Positions 42,694 to 51,580 of a stretch of DNA of 62,542 bases are shown here, piece after piece. The stretch's first letter is position 1, and each line of letters opens with the position of its first letter. Made by a program: the position numbers and the translations under genes. Below the pieces are notes generated by a model that searched no databases, was not told the DNA's origin, and was given only the letters and a program-made list of their open reading frames with translations. This DNA is from Gammaproteobacteria bacterium (GTDB taxonomy: Bacteria; Pseudomonadota; Gammaproteobacteria; Steroidobacterales; Steroidobacteraceae), in contig SCUD01000183.1 in the NCBI GenBank assembly GCA_004297335.1, positions 1-62,542 on the forward strand, read 5' to 3'.

Positions 42694-45042
42694 TCAGAAG
42701 CGATAGCGGACCGTCGCGCCCCACTCTGCCGGTCTGCCATAGGTCGCGTCCGCCGTACCGACACTGCCGAGCCCGCCGAGCCCGTTCACGATGTACTCCT
42801 CGTCGGTGAGGTTGGTTCCAAATACAGACAGGGCCCACTTGCCGGATTGAGATTCAAGTGTCAGTGAGGCGCGCAGGAGGCCGTATCCGGGCTGCGAGAT
42901 TACCGCCAGGTTGTCGGGCGTGTGGAACACCTCCGACTGCCAGGAGTAGTCCACTCGCGTCGTCAGCGTGCCGCGGTCAGCGAATCGCCATTGGTAGGCA
43001 CCGCCAATGTTCAAGGTCAATTCGGGCGCCTTGGGCAATTCCTTGTCAATCGTGATCGACGGATCAATGCTCGCATTGAGGGTCGTGTACTCAGCATCGA
43101 GGTAGCCGATACCCAATTGCAGCTCGAGGTCCGGTGTCGGTCGCGCGGCGAGTTCGAACTCCAGGCCCTGCATTCTTGCGTCTCCGGCATTCTGAACCAC
43201 GGAGATGATCAGTCCGTTGGGATCCGCGGCCACGCTTGTGAGTTGCAAGTCCGAATAGTCCATGTAGAAGCCAGCCATGCTCACCCGCAGCCGCTGCTCG
43301 AAGGCGGTAAGCTTCAGACCGATCTCGTAGGCCACCACGGTTTCTGGATTGAATACCGTTACCGCCGCTTGAGGTGCGGTGGGTCGCCCCGTGAAGCCAC
43401 CGCTCTTGTAGCCGCGCGCAACCGAAGCATAGGTCATCAGGTCGTCCGTCCAGCGGTATTCGAGCGCCAGGCGCGGCGACAGATCGTCCCAACTGTCGGA
43501 TGCCTCACCCACGGCGGCGTACACACCGCTTGTTTGCCGTAGTGTCGAGACCGCGTAGTCCTTCTCGTCGTAGCTATAGCGCAGACCAGCGGTGACCCCG
43601 AGCTTGTCGGTCAGACTGAAGGTGCCCTGTCCGTAGGCCGCATAGCTGGTGACCTCGATTGCCGTATCTATGAGTATGTCCAGGTCCAACCCGACGTTGT
43701 ACGGGTTGCCCGCACCGCCCAGACACGGCGCCGGGAACGGCGCCGGACACGGGAACCCCTGCACCAGCGGGATCAGGGCCGCCGGCAGGCCTTCCAGGGC
43801 GTCAAACAGGCCGATACCGAGCGCGAAATTGGTCGTGTCGGCGGCCTCCTCGTGGAAGTAGAACAAGCCGGCAATCCAGTTCAGCCGCCCATCGAATGCG
43901 AGCCCGTTCAACTGAAACTCCTGGCTCACCTGATCCTGCTTGTTCTGCGTTTCAGAATGCACGAAGTCAAGGGGCGAATGATCACTGTCGTTGGCAAATC
44001 TCGCCTTCTGATCACGATAGGCCGTGACTGATTTGACGGTGAGGTTCTCGCTCGCCGTCCAGCTGATGGTGGCGGCTACTCCGTTCAGGTCCAGATCACT
44101 GCGGCTCGGGCCGGTGCCGAGACTGGTGAACGGGTCGTTCAGGAGATAGCGACTGTCATACTGCACGCCCGGACCCAGGGCCGGAGCCACGAGGGCATTC
44201 CAAAGGAACAGCAACGGTGCGGTCGGCGCGATTGCCACCAGCGTGGTGGCGATCGATTCCTCGCGCTTGCGCGTAATATCACCAGTCACCCGCACCTCCA
44301 AATCCTCGGAGGGGGTCCATAGCAGCTGGCCACGGACCACGCCGCTGTCGATGTCGCCGGTGCGGATGTTCTGCAGAGGTCGATCGACATAGCCATCCCG
44401 GTTCTCGTAGGCAAACGACAGTCGCGCCGCCAGAGAGTCGGCCAGTGGCATATTCAGCGTCCCCTTGACGGCAATGCGGTCGTCGCTGCCGCCGGTGAGC
44501 TGAGCCTCGCCGCCGAATTCCTGGTCGGGCTTCTTCGAGATGATGTTGATGGCGCCGCCGACCGTGTTCTTGCCGAACAGAGTGCCCTGCGGGCCGCGCA
44601 GCACTTCGACCCGCTCGAGATCGACCAGGTCAAGCAGCGCGCCAACTGACCGCGCGAAATACACGCCGTCAACATAGACCCCAACGCCGGGATCGAACAC
44701 GAACAGGTAGTCTGACTGGCCAACTCCGCGGATGTAGACCTGTACGTTGCTGCCGCCGCCGGTGCTGCCAGTACCCTGATCGAATATCAGGTTCGGGGTG
44801 AAATGCGCGATTGCGCCCAGACTGTCCAAGTGCTTGCTCTCGATATCCTCGGCAGTCACCGCAGTAATCGACAGCGGCGTTGCCATCAGCAGCTGCTCGC
44901 GCCTCTGCGCTGTAACGATAATCTCGCCGAGCGCCGCGCCATCGGCTGCTGATGCGGGCGGTGGGCAGAAGACCCCGCCCGCGACGCCCAGCGCCAGGAC
45001 GAATGGGGCGACGACAACGTGCGCTAATGCTGTATTTCGCAT
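42694..45042 (-). CDS. TonB-dependent receptor of F420 module A
   Basis: A 782-residue outer-membrane receptor. Signal peptide at 1-33 ([20 protein letters not shown]), TonB-box-like [13 protein letters not shown], plug motif [28 protein letters not shown] and barrel ending TVRYRF. Close paralogue of the module B receptor (51581-53905), with the same spans [29 protein letters not shown] and PALGPG / LLFLWN. Third-position codon choice is less GC-rich than in module B. Ribosome site GGGGGAG. Last gene of module A, probably importing the substrate of the hydantoinase-like and F420 enzymes. Confidence 0.92.
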   Translation of the reverse strand: MRNTALAHVVVAPFVLALGVAGGVFCPPPASAADGAALGEIIVTAQRREQLLMATPLSITAVTAEDIESKHLDSLGAIAHFTPNLIFDQGTGSTGGGSNVQVYIRGVGQSDYLFVFDPGVGVYVDGVYFARSVGALLDLVDLERVEVLRGPQGTLFGKNTVGGAINIISKKPDQEFGGEAQLTGGSDDRIAVKGTLNMPLADSLAARLSFAYENRDGYVDRPLQNIRTGDIDSGVVRGQLLWTPSEDLEVRVTGDITRKREESIATTLVAIAPTAPLLFLWNALVAPALGPGVQYDSRYLLNDPFTSLGTGPSRSDLDLNGVAATISWTASENLTVKSVTAYRDQKARFANDSDHSPLDFVHSETQNKQDQVSQEFQLNGLAFDGRLNWIAGLFYFHEEAADTTNFALGIGLFDALEGLPAALIPLVQGFPCPAPFPAPCLGGAGNPYNVGLDLDILIDTAIEVTSYAAYGQGTFSLTDKLGVTAGLRYSYDEKDYAVSTLRQTSGVYAAVGEASDSWDDLSPRLALEYRWTDDLMTYASVARGYKSGGFTGRPTAPQAAVTVFNPETVVAYEIGLKLTAFEQRLRVSMAGFYMDYSDLQLTSVAADPNGLIISVVQNAGDARMQGLEFELAARPTPDLELQLGIGYLDAEYTTLNASIDPSITIDKELPKAPELTLNIGGAYQWRFADRGTLTTRVDYSWQSEVFHTPDNLAVISQPGYGLLRASLTLESQSGKWALSVFGTNLTDEEYIVNGLGGLGSVGTADATYGRPAEWGATVRYRF

Positions 45043-45082
45043 CTGAACTCCCCCTTTCCGAAAAAATCCTGGATGGATTCAA

Positions 45083-45919
45083 TCACTGCGCACTGCGGCG
45101 CAGTTCTATCTCGACTCCGGCCGGGCCTCGCAGCAGCCCGTCGCCGAGCGGCGTTGCACCGGCCCTGACCAGTCGGTCGTGCATCTCAGCCGGATCGGCG
45201 GCGAAGCTGATGCGGCGGATGCCAACGGTTCGAACAGTCGACTCCTTGACCACCTGCAGCGCGCCGCTGTACGAAACCAGCATCAGGCGGATGGGAGCGG
45301 TATCCTCTCCCGCGAGGCAGACGACATGCATTCTGGTACCGAGCGGGACTCCGATCAGGTCGGAGGCCCAGTCCGCTTCGACTTCCTGATCCATGATGAC
45401 CGCCATGCCGCCGGCGCCGGCAAAGAACTCGACTGCCGGCGCAATCTCCTCGAGCGTGATCCCGACGTAATGCAGCTCACCATGGAGCCGCTCCGGATCA
45501 CTGTCGAAGGCGGGACTGGGCATGCGGCGCGCTGGGCAGGGATAGACCCAGACGACGTCGTCGACGCCGCGCACCAGACCCTCCGTGTAGGCCCCGACAC
45601 CTTCCACTTCGAAGCGATGGTAAGGTCGTGGCGCCCCTCCGGCTGCGGTGACCCGCTCCTGGGTGCGCGGCACGTCCTTTGAGTACACGGCGAGCAGGCG
45701 CGGCCCCGTGATCCAGACTTCCGGAGATGGCAGACCCGGGTCGGCGGCGGCGGGCACGAGCCGGAGACGCCCACGATCGCTGCCCGGTGCGCCGAGCAGC
45801 ACCGAAGATGCGTCTCGTGTAACAGGCTGCAGCTGGAAAGCCTCGCGGCAGAACCGCAGCTGGCGCTCTATGTCGCGACTCGCGACCGTGACTTCGAAAA
45901 CCGAACCGAGTCCGCTCAT
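45083..45919 (-). CDS. Two-domain VOC protein of module A
   Basis: A 278-residue protein with two VOC-like halves. The first starts at FEVTVASRDIERQLRFCREAFQL; the second starts near LHYVGITLEEIAPAVEFFAGAGGM. The C terminus GDGLLRGPAGVEIEL supplies a possible metal-binding Glu. It may be a lyase or dioxygenase acting after ring opening. ATGA overlap with the oxoprolinase-B gene indicates coupling. The module B counterpart has nearly the same length (280) and aligns throughout. Confidence 0.82.
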   Translation of the reverse strand: MSGLGSVFEVTVASRDIERQLRFCREAFQLQPVTRDASSVLLGAPGSDRGRLRLVPAAADPGLPSPEVWITGPRLLAVYSKDVPRTQERVTAAGGAPRPYHRFEVEGVGAYTEGLVRGVDDVVWVYPCPARRMPSPAFDSDPERLHGELHYVGITLEEIAPAVEFFAGAGGMAVIMDQEVEADWASDLIGVPLGTRMHVVCLAGEDTAPIRLMLVSYSGALQVVKESTVRTVGIRRISFAADPAEMHDRLVRAGATPLGDGLLRGPAGVEIELRRSAQ

Positions 45920-47661
45920 TGGGTTCCCCTCGGAAATGCATGTGGGTAGTGGCGACGGGCCGCAGCCTCGCTGATATAGCCTTCGCGCAGATCAGCGTGG
46001 ACCTGCGCCGGGTCACGCTCCGATGGCGCTCCGTACCCGCCGCCACCGCCGGAGGCTCCATGGATGATCGATCCCTTGGGAAGAAGTAGTGCCGTAGCCT
46101 TGACGTAAGCCCGGCTAGTTCCATCCGGTAGCCTGATCGTCAGGTTGCCGGTCTTTCCGCTGCCGCCGCCCTGGACTGCCCACGACGGTGTACTCGTCCG
46201 TTCGAAGATCGGGGTCGCAAAAGTATCCTCGAGCAGCTCAAAGACATACTCGACGCCGAGGCTGCCCGTGTGGCGCCCAACGCCGCCAGAGTCCTGGATC
46301 AGTGCGCGGCGCTGCTCGATGAATGGGCCGCGCAGCTCGAGGGTCTCGGCCGGAAAGTTGCGGCACCCGGAACCGGAGATATGGGCAGCCGAAGCCCCCC
46401 CATCGCTGTCGGACATCGCCCCCTGACCTGAGCACCACACCTGACCGGAGGCCCAGAACCCATACTGCGGTGAAAGACCCCAGAGGACCAGCGACGGCAT
46501 GCTGCCACCACAGCCGGCGGGCAGCTCTCCAGCCAACGGCTGCGCCAGTGCCTTCTGGATAGCGTCAACGAGCTCGGTCGCGGACCAACCATACACATAG
46601 ACAGGAGCCGGCGGCAACGGGTGAAACAGCGTACCGGGCCGCGTCAGTACCTTGATCGGCCGCAGGTGGCCTTCGTTGACCATCAGCCCCGTCAGCGCAC
46701 TTCCCAAGACCGATACGATTGCGAGTCGGACAGCAGACACGGTGCACGGTAGCGGACAGTTGATCGGGCCGCGGCGCGCGGGCGGAGCGTTCGTCAGATC
46801 GACGGCGATGTCCGAGCCCACGACCTCCACGATGCACTCGAACGGGATCCGTTCGTCCACGACGCCATCACCGTCGCAGGCGCTGTCACCGACATAGTGT
46901 CCGTCCGGGATCCGCTCAAGGAAGCGGCGCATGATAGCCTCAGAATGATCGAAGATGCGCTCGATCGCAGCTTCGAATTGCTCGTGGCCGTAGCGTTCGA
47001 CCAGCCGCACGAGCACGCCGACGCCGGTCTGCGCGGCCGTCATCTCCGCGTGCAGATCTCCGGCCGCATAGGCCGGCATACGGGAATTGGCGACGAACGT
47101 GCGGTAGATATCATCGACGAGCTCACCACGACGGCAGATTTTGACGCCCGGGAAGATCGTTCCTTCCTGGAAGCTATCCGTGGTGTCGGTACAGTAGGGT
47201 TCCTTGGCTCCGAGGTCGAGATGATGGGCCTTGACCGCGGCATAGCCGACCAGACGCCCGCCAACGAAGGCAGGCTGGACCAAAGTCGCGTCCTGGCAGT
47301 GCGATCCGGTGTCGAACGAATAGGTATTCAGCAGGACATCACCCGGTTCAAGGGCCTGCTCTCCACCGATCGCGGCGACCGATGACTGAATGACGAAACC
47401 GAGTGTGCCAAGGAAGATCGGCAGGCCCCTCGACTGGGCCAGCATCCGACCCTGGCGGTCGTACAGGCCACAGGCCAGGTCATAGGTCTCGTACACGACA
47501 TGACTGTAGGCAGTGCGGCACAGCGCGACCTGCATCTGCTCCGCGCCCGAATGCAGGGCGTGGCGCACGACTTCGGCCGTGATGGGGTCGGCAGTGGCCC
47601 CGGTCCAGGGCGTCGCGCCACGGGCTCCGCTGCAGACGACCCCTATGTTGGCAGTGTCCAT
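45916..47661 (-). CDS. hyuB: Hydantoinase B / oxoprolinase-type subunit, module A
   Basis: A 581-residue protein of the hydantoinase B family. Seen: DPITAEVVRHALHSGAEQMQVALCRTAYS at the start, GSHCQDATLVQPAF with conserved His, GGRLVGYAAVKAHHLDLG, and the terminal GASGGGGGYGAPSERDP. Such subunits work with HyuA in ATP-dependent opening of cyclic amides (N-methylhydantoin, 5-oxoproline). Related complexes carboxylate acetone or acetophenone. Ribosome site GGAGG; adjacent to HyuA. Exactly the same length as its module B paralogue. Confidence 0.9.
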   Translation of the reverse strand: MDTANIGVVCSGARGATPWTGATADPITAEVVRHALHSGAEQMQVALCRTAYSHVVYETYDLACGLYDRQGRMLAQSRGLPIFLGTLGFVIQSSVAAIGGEQALEPGDVLLNTYSFDTGSHCQDATLVQPAFVGGRLVGYAAVKAHHLDLGAKEPYCTDTTDSFQEGTIFPGVKICRRGELVDDIYRTFVANSRMPAYAAGDLHAEMTAAQTGVGVLVRLVERYGHEQFEAAIERIFDHSEAIMRRFLERIPDGHYVGDSACDGDGVVDERIPFECIVEVVGSDIAVDLTNAPPARRGPINCPLPCTVSAVRLAIVSVLGSALTGLMVNEGHLRPIKVLTRPGTLFHPLPPAPVYVYGWSATELVDAIQKALAQPLAGELPAGCGGSMPSLVLWGLSPQYGFWASGQVWCSGQGAMSDSDGGASAAHISGSGCRNFPAETLELRGPFIEQRRALIQDSGGVGRHTGSLGVEYVFELLEDTFATPIFERTSTPSWAVQGGGSGKTGNLTIRLPDGTSRAYVKATALLLPKGSIIHGASGGGGGYGAPSERDPAQVHADLREGYISEAAARRHYPHAFPRGTQ

Positions 47662-49695
47662 TCAGGCCTCCCGATCGGTGAGGAACAGCGCGCCGCTCTC
47701 GTGGACTCGCGCCTCGAAGCCGGCATCGATATAGGTCGTCGTCGTTTCCTCGAGCAGCAGGGCCGGCCCGGCGAGTATCTCTTCGGGCGGCAGACTGCCG
47801 CGTTCGAGCACGCCGAAAGGCACGCGCCGGCCGCGCGTGAAGGAGAAAGCCTCGATCTCGCGTCGGGCCTTCCGGTCAACCTGCGCCGCGGCCGGCCGCA
47901 TTCGCGCGCGCCGTGGTAGCGGCGAGCGGAGAATCGCGCGCACCGACAGGATCTGCACCGGGTTCTCCATCGTGTGTCCGAAGGTCCGCTCGTAGTCCCG
48001 ATGGAACAGCGTGACGACCTCCGCCGGCGATGTGGCGATCGCACCGCCCGCGACCGGGACCGAAACTGCCAGCGTGTATTCCTGCCCGAGGTAGCGCAGG
48101 TCGAGTGCCGCCTCCGCCTGCGCGCCATCGCTCGCGGCTGCGCGGCCGCGCCTGTGGAGTTCCCCGAGCAGCTCGCCGAAGACCTGGTTCGCGCGTGCCA
48201 ATCCCTGCTCGTCGAGCGTCGCGAGCGAAGTGCGTGCGGTGGACTGCGTAACGTCCTGCGTGAGCAGGCCGAGAGCGGAAAAATTCCCGGCGTGGGCGGG
48301 CACGAGCACCTCGCGGATTGCGAGCTCGCGGGCCAACAGCGTCGCGAACAGCGGGCCCGCCCCGCCGAATGCCACCAGAGTGCAGTCGCGCGGATCCTGC
48401 CCGGTCTGCACGGTCACCGTGCGGATCGCGTTCGCCATGTTCGCAGCGGCGATTTGCAGGATGCCCCGCGCAACACCATCCTGGTCGAGTCCGAGCGCGG
48501 GGCCGAGCGGTTTGAGTGCCGCGCGTGCTGCCGCGAAATCAAGCCGCAGCCCGCTGGCCAGTTCTCCAAAAGCCAGCATTCCGAGTACCGCTGCGGCATC
48601 GGTGACCGTCGGGCGGCTCCCGCCTCTTCCATAACTGGCGGGGCCGGGCGAGGCACCGGCACTCTCCGGTCCCACCTGCAGCAGGCCGGCGTCGACCCGG
48701 GCGAGCGAACCACCGCCGGCGCCGATGGATCGCACGTCGATCCATGACGTCTGCAACGGCAGGCCCATGACTCGACCTTCGTACTTGAGCGTGGGGCGAC
48801 CATCCTGGATCAGACAGGTATCGAAACTGGTGCCGCCGACGTCCGCCGTCACCGCATTCGCGATATTGAGCTGGCGGCAGAGGTCGCCAGCGCCAATCGC
48901 GCCCGCAACCGGGCCGGAAATGATGGCCTCAAACGGCCGCTCCTCGGCCTCGCCGAAGCTCATCGCACCGCCGCCAGAGCGCGTGACCAGGCAGCTGCCA
49001 TTGAAGCCCAGGTCGCGCAGCCGGCCCTCGAGCCGGCGCAGGTAGGTCGACATGCACGGCCGGACATAGGCGTCCACGACCGTGGTCGAGGTCCGCTCGT
49101 ACTCGCGATACTCTCCGGAGACGCGATGCGACAGCGAGATCTCACCCTTGAATCCGAGGCGGCGCAATGCCTGTTCCGCTGCCAGCTCGTGCGCTGGATT
49201 CGCGTAGGAATGCAGAAAGATGACGGCGATGCATTCGACGCCCTCGGCACGGAAAGCGGCCAGCGCCGGTGCAACGTCGGCTTCCTCAATCGGCGTACGG
49301 ATACTGCCATCCGCGACGACGCGCTCCCGCACGCCGAAACGCAGGCGTCGCGGCACGAGCGGCGGTGGCGGCCGGAACACGAGCTGGTAGGTCGTGTCGC
49401 GATCACCGCGGCGAATTTCCAGCACGTCCTCGAAGCCGGCGGTCGTCAGCAACCCCACGACCGCACCCTTGCGCTCGAGCAGGGCGTTCAGCGCCACCGT
49501 CGAGCCGTGCAGGAAGTAGCCGGCATTCGCACGTTGAGCGGCAGGCACCGCGGCAGCGACGATCGCCGCGACACCCTCATCCTGCGCCGCCGGTGTCGTC
49601 AGCCCCTTGGCGACGCGGATGGCTCCAGTGGCGTCATCGTAGACCACCAGGTCAGAAAACGTGCCGCCGACGTCCACACCAAGCCATGTGGTCAT
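47662..49695 (-). CDS. hyuA: Hydantoinase A / oxoprolinase-type subunit, module A
   Basis: A 677-residue ATPase-like subunit. The ATG at 49695 is chosen (MTTWLGVDVGGTFSDLVVYDD) because of AGGAG upstream and coupling (ATGA overlap) with the LLM gene. Seen: the phosphate-binding GVDVGGTFSDL at 5-15 and HGSTVALNALLERKGAVVGLLTTAGF. Further on come AIGAGDLCRQLNIANAVTADVGGTSFD and the later TVQTGQDPRDCTLVAFGGAGPL. Works with HyuB; substrate unknown. Confidence 0.9.
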   Translation of the reverse strand: MTTWLGVDVGGTFSDLVVYDDATGAIRVAKGLTTPAAQDEGVAAIVAAAVPAAQRANAGYFLHGSTVALNALLERKGAVVGLLTTAGFEDVLEIRRGDRDTTYQLVFRPPPPLVPRRLRFGVRERVVADGSIRTPIEEADVAPALAAFRAEGVECIAVIFLHSYANPAHELAAEQALRRLGFKGEISLSHRVSGEYREYERTSTTVVDAYVRPCMSTYLRRLEGRLRDLGFNGSCLVTRSGGGAMSFGEAEERPFEAIISGPVAGAIGAGDLCRQLNIANAVTADVGGTSFDTCLIQDGRPTLKYEGRVMGLPLQTSWIDVRSIGAGGGSLARVDAGLLQVGPESAGASPGPASYGRGGSRPTVTDAAAVLGMLAFGELASGLRLDFAAARAALKPLGPALGLDQDGVARGILQIAAANMANAIRTVTVQTGQDPRDCTLVAFGGAGPLFATLLARELAIREVLVPAHAGNFSALGLLTQDVTQSTARTSLATLDEQGLARANQVFGELLGELHRRGRAAASDGAQAEAALDLRYLGQEYTLAVSVPVAGGAIATSPAEVVTLFHRDYERTFGHTMENPVQILSVRAILRSPLPRRARMRPAAAQVDRKARREIEAFSFTRGRRVPFGVLERGSLPPEEILAGPALLLEETTTTYIDAGFEARVHESGALFLTDREA

Positions 49696-50714
49696 GCTCG
49701 CATTGCTCCTTGGGTCGCGCATCGCAGTCGTGGAAGGACTTCCCGCGCCGTCAATCGCAGCGTGCCCGCGTATTCCTCGACCGGCTGAGGTGCAATGACG
49801 ACGCTCGTGGCCCCGGCGTCGAAGTAGTGATCGATGCGCTCCGCACATTCGTCCGGCGCGCCGGCGATGGCGAAGTCGTCGAGCCAGGCTTCCGGCATCT
49901 CGTGGGCAACGGCCTGCAGACCGCCGCGGGCCAGCATGCGCTCGAGTTCATCCGCGCATCCGTAATGCTCGGTATAGGCATTGCGCGGATACACCGAGAA
50001 CAGGGAGGCGAGCGTACCGCGGATCGCTGCCCGGGCCACGTTCCGGTCGGGCGCGACTGCATACAACACGAACACCGGGCAGTCATGATTGAATGCGCGG
50101 CCAGCGCGGCGGGCACCCTCTTCGATTTGTCCGCGAGACCAGCGCACGATCTCTGGCGTCGCTGTAATGCCGATGATATTGCCGTCCGCGATCTCACCGC
50201 TGAGCTGCAACATCTTCGGACCCATCGCCCCCGTATAGAAGCGGATCGGCCTGGGCAGCGGGTGGACGAGGCGGACCCGATCGAGCTGGAACAGCTGCCC
50301 CTGCGCAGTGACTTCCTCGCCTGCCAGCAGGCGACGCACAACCGTCAGGCACTCGCGCACTGCGGCCAGCGACGAGCGCGGCTGGAGTCCCATCTGCCGG
50401 AGACAGAAGGGCGTGCCGAGTCCGATGCCGGGCATCAGGCGGCCGGGGAAGGCGCCGGCCAGCGTAGCAAGCTCCATGGCCAGTACCGCCGGGTGTCGGA
50501 CCATGGCCGCGGCGATGCCGATGCCGACCGGAATCCGCTCCGTAGCGGTCAGGCAGATCGCCGCCGTGGAGATACTGGCGTTAAAGAAGAAGTCCTCCGG
50601 TACCCACAATTCGCCAAAACCGAGATCCTCGGTCAGGCGGGCAAAGGGAATAATCTGCCGGGGCGGCAACGGATCCATGACCAGGACCCCGACCGGCCAA
50701 CCGCCAGCACCCAT
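49692..50714 (-). CDS. LLM-class F420-dependent oxidoreductase, module A
   Basis: A 340-residue luciferase-like (TIM-barrel) oxidoreductase. Seen: VMDPLPPRQIIPFARLTEDLGFGELWVPEDFFF, then GIGIAAAMVRHPAVLAMELATLAGAFPGRLMPGIGLG, and ADGNIIGITATPEIVRWSRGQIEEGARRAGR. The family includes N5,N10-methylene-H4MPT reductase-like F420 enzymes as well as FMN monooxygenases. Assignment to F420 is supported by the directly adjacent F420 biosynthesis genes. Ribosome site AGGAG. First gene of the minus-strand operon, opposite the XRE regulator. Confidence 0.86.
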   Translation of the reverse strand: MGAGGWPVGVLVMDPLPPRQIIPFARLTEDLGFGELWVPEDFFFNASISTAAICLTATERIPVGIGIAAAMVRHPAVLAMELATLAGAFPGRLMPGIGLGTPFCLRQMGLQPRSSLAAVRECLTVVRRLLAGEEVTAQGQLFQLDRVRLVHPLPRPIRFYTGAMGPKMLQLSGEIADGNIIGITATPEIVRWSRGQIEEGARRAGRAFNHDCPVFVLYAVAPDRNVARAAIRGTLASLFSVYPRNAYTEHYGCADELERMLARGGLQAVAHEMPEAWLDDFAIAGAPDECAERIDHYFDAGATSVVIAPQPVEEYAGTLRLTAREVLPRLRCATQGAMRA

Positions 50715-50764
50715 TACCGAATTCTCCTCATGTCGCGATCGCTTCTGACGGCCATTTGTCTAAT

Positions 50765-50791
50765 ATAATATACATTCTGTTCATTACGCAA
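50765..50791 (-). promoter_or_regulatory. Promoter/operator of module A, with TATAATATACA box
   Basis: On the minus strand TTGCGT (50791-50786) and TATTAT (50770-50765) are 15 bases apart. The plus-strand string TATAATATACA (50764-50774) recurs base for base at 59632-59642 in module B. It is an AT-rich patch in GC-rich DNA between the LLM and XRE genes, so a shared -10 and/or XRE binding site is inferred. Confidence 0.55.
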
Positions 50792-50902
50792 GACATTCTG
50801 CCGGGGCGGCACGGACACGGATCTATTCGCTTCTTGGCCATTGCCAATCGGGACGGCGGTACCATGCTGCCCGGCCAGTGGGCCGCGGTTTGGAGTGAAA
50901 TT

Positions 50903-51490
50903 GTGAAAGAGACCCTCGCCGTCAACCTGCGCCGCATCCGGACCGAGCGTGGGCTGAGCGTGCAGACGCTGGCCCGTAAGGCAGGCGTCGCGCGTGCAAC
51001 AATCATCGCCCTCGAAGCGGCCACGGCGAATCCGACCCTTGAGACACTGATGAGTATCGCCGAGTCACTCGGCGTCCAATCCACGGTTCTGCTGGCCAGC
51101 CAGTCACCGCAGCCACATCTCGTGCGCGCGCACGGGAACAACACATTCAGCGAGGATTTCGGCGTCGTTCGCATTCTGGACCAAATGACGAACATCGCAG
51201 GCCTGGGCATCCTCGACGGGCGATTCTTTGCAGACAAGGAGTTCCCACGGGGCCCGCGCGGAGACCAGCCGGATACTATTGCGTTCATGTTCGTTGTTTC
51301 CGGGCGCCTGCTCGCAGGTCCGGCTACGGCGCCGGTGGAGCTGGCTGCGGCCGACTACATCCGGTTCCGGCTCGATCAGCCCTATGTGCTGCGCGCGCTC
51401 GACGGCGAGGCGCGGGTCCTGGCAGGAGTGTGCTCGACGCGAGCGACCGGCCTTGAATTCATGATCCCGCGCAAGCGGCGCATTCGGTGA
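50903..51490 (+). CDS. XRE-family regulator with cupin-like domain, module A
   Basis: A 195-residue protein. The GTG start at 50903 is chosen by comparison with module B, where the equivalent codon is an ATG after the same GGTTTrGAGTG leader. The longer frame starting at 50756 lacks support. N-terminal XRE helix-turn-helix (ETLAVNLRRIRTERGLSVQTLARKAGVARATI), C-terminal cupin-like ligand-binding domain (FMFVVSGRLLAGPATAPVELAAADYIRF). Divergent from the F420 module; likely its regulator and autoregulated. Confidence 0.85.
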   Translation: MKETLAVNLRRIRTERGLSVQTLARKAGVARATIIALEAATANPTLETLMSIAESLGVQSTVLLASQSPQPHLVRAHGNNTFSEDFGVVRILDQMTNIAGLGILDGRFFADKEFPRGPRGDQPDTIAFMFVVSGRLLAGPATAPVELAAADYIRFRLDQPYVLRALDGEARVLAGVCSTRATGLEFMIPRKRRIR

Positions 51491-51552
51491 TCAGTCGCGG
51501 AGAGCGGCGACGCGCAGACCGCACCGTGAGGCATCCTGACGCCTCCTGAAAA

Positions 51553-51574
51553 AGCGAAGCGTCCCCTATTCGCT
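51553..51574. repeat. Hairpin with GAAGCGTCCC string between convergent genes
   Basis: AGCGAA (51553-51558) and TTCGCT (51569-51574) can pair around a 10-base loop. The string GAAGCGTCCC here is shared with the repeat at 42548-42559. It lies between the XRE gene and the module B receptor and may work as a terminator. Confidence 0.45.
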
Positions 51575-51580
51575 CATCCG

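Noticed and set aside
45083-49695. Naming the HyuAB pair as 5-oxoprolinase or hydantoinase outright
   Set aside because: The family includes acetone and acetophenone carboxylases and several N-methylhydantoin hydrolases; sequence motifs alone do not decide the substrate.
47662-49848. Earlier start for module A HyuA (MCGAHRSLLRRRG...)
   Set aside because: The extra 51 residues do not align with HyuA proteins and overlap the LLM gene; the ATG at 49695 has AGGAG and matches module B.
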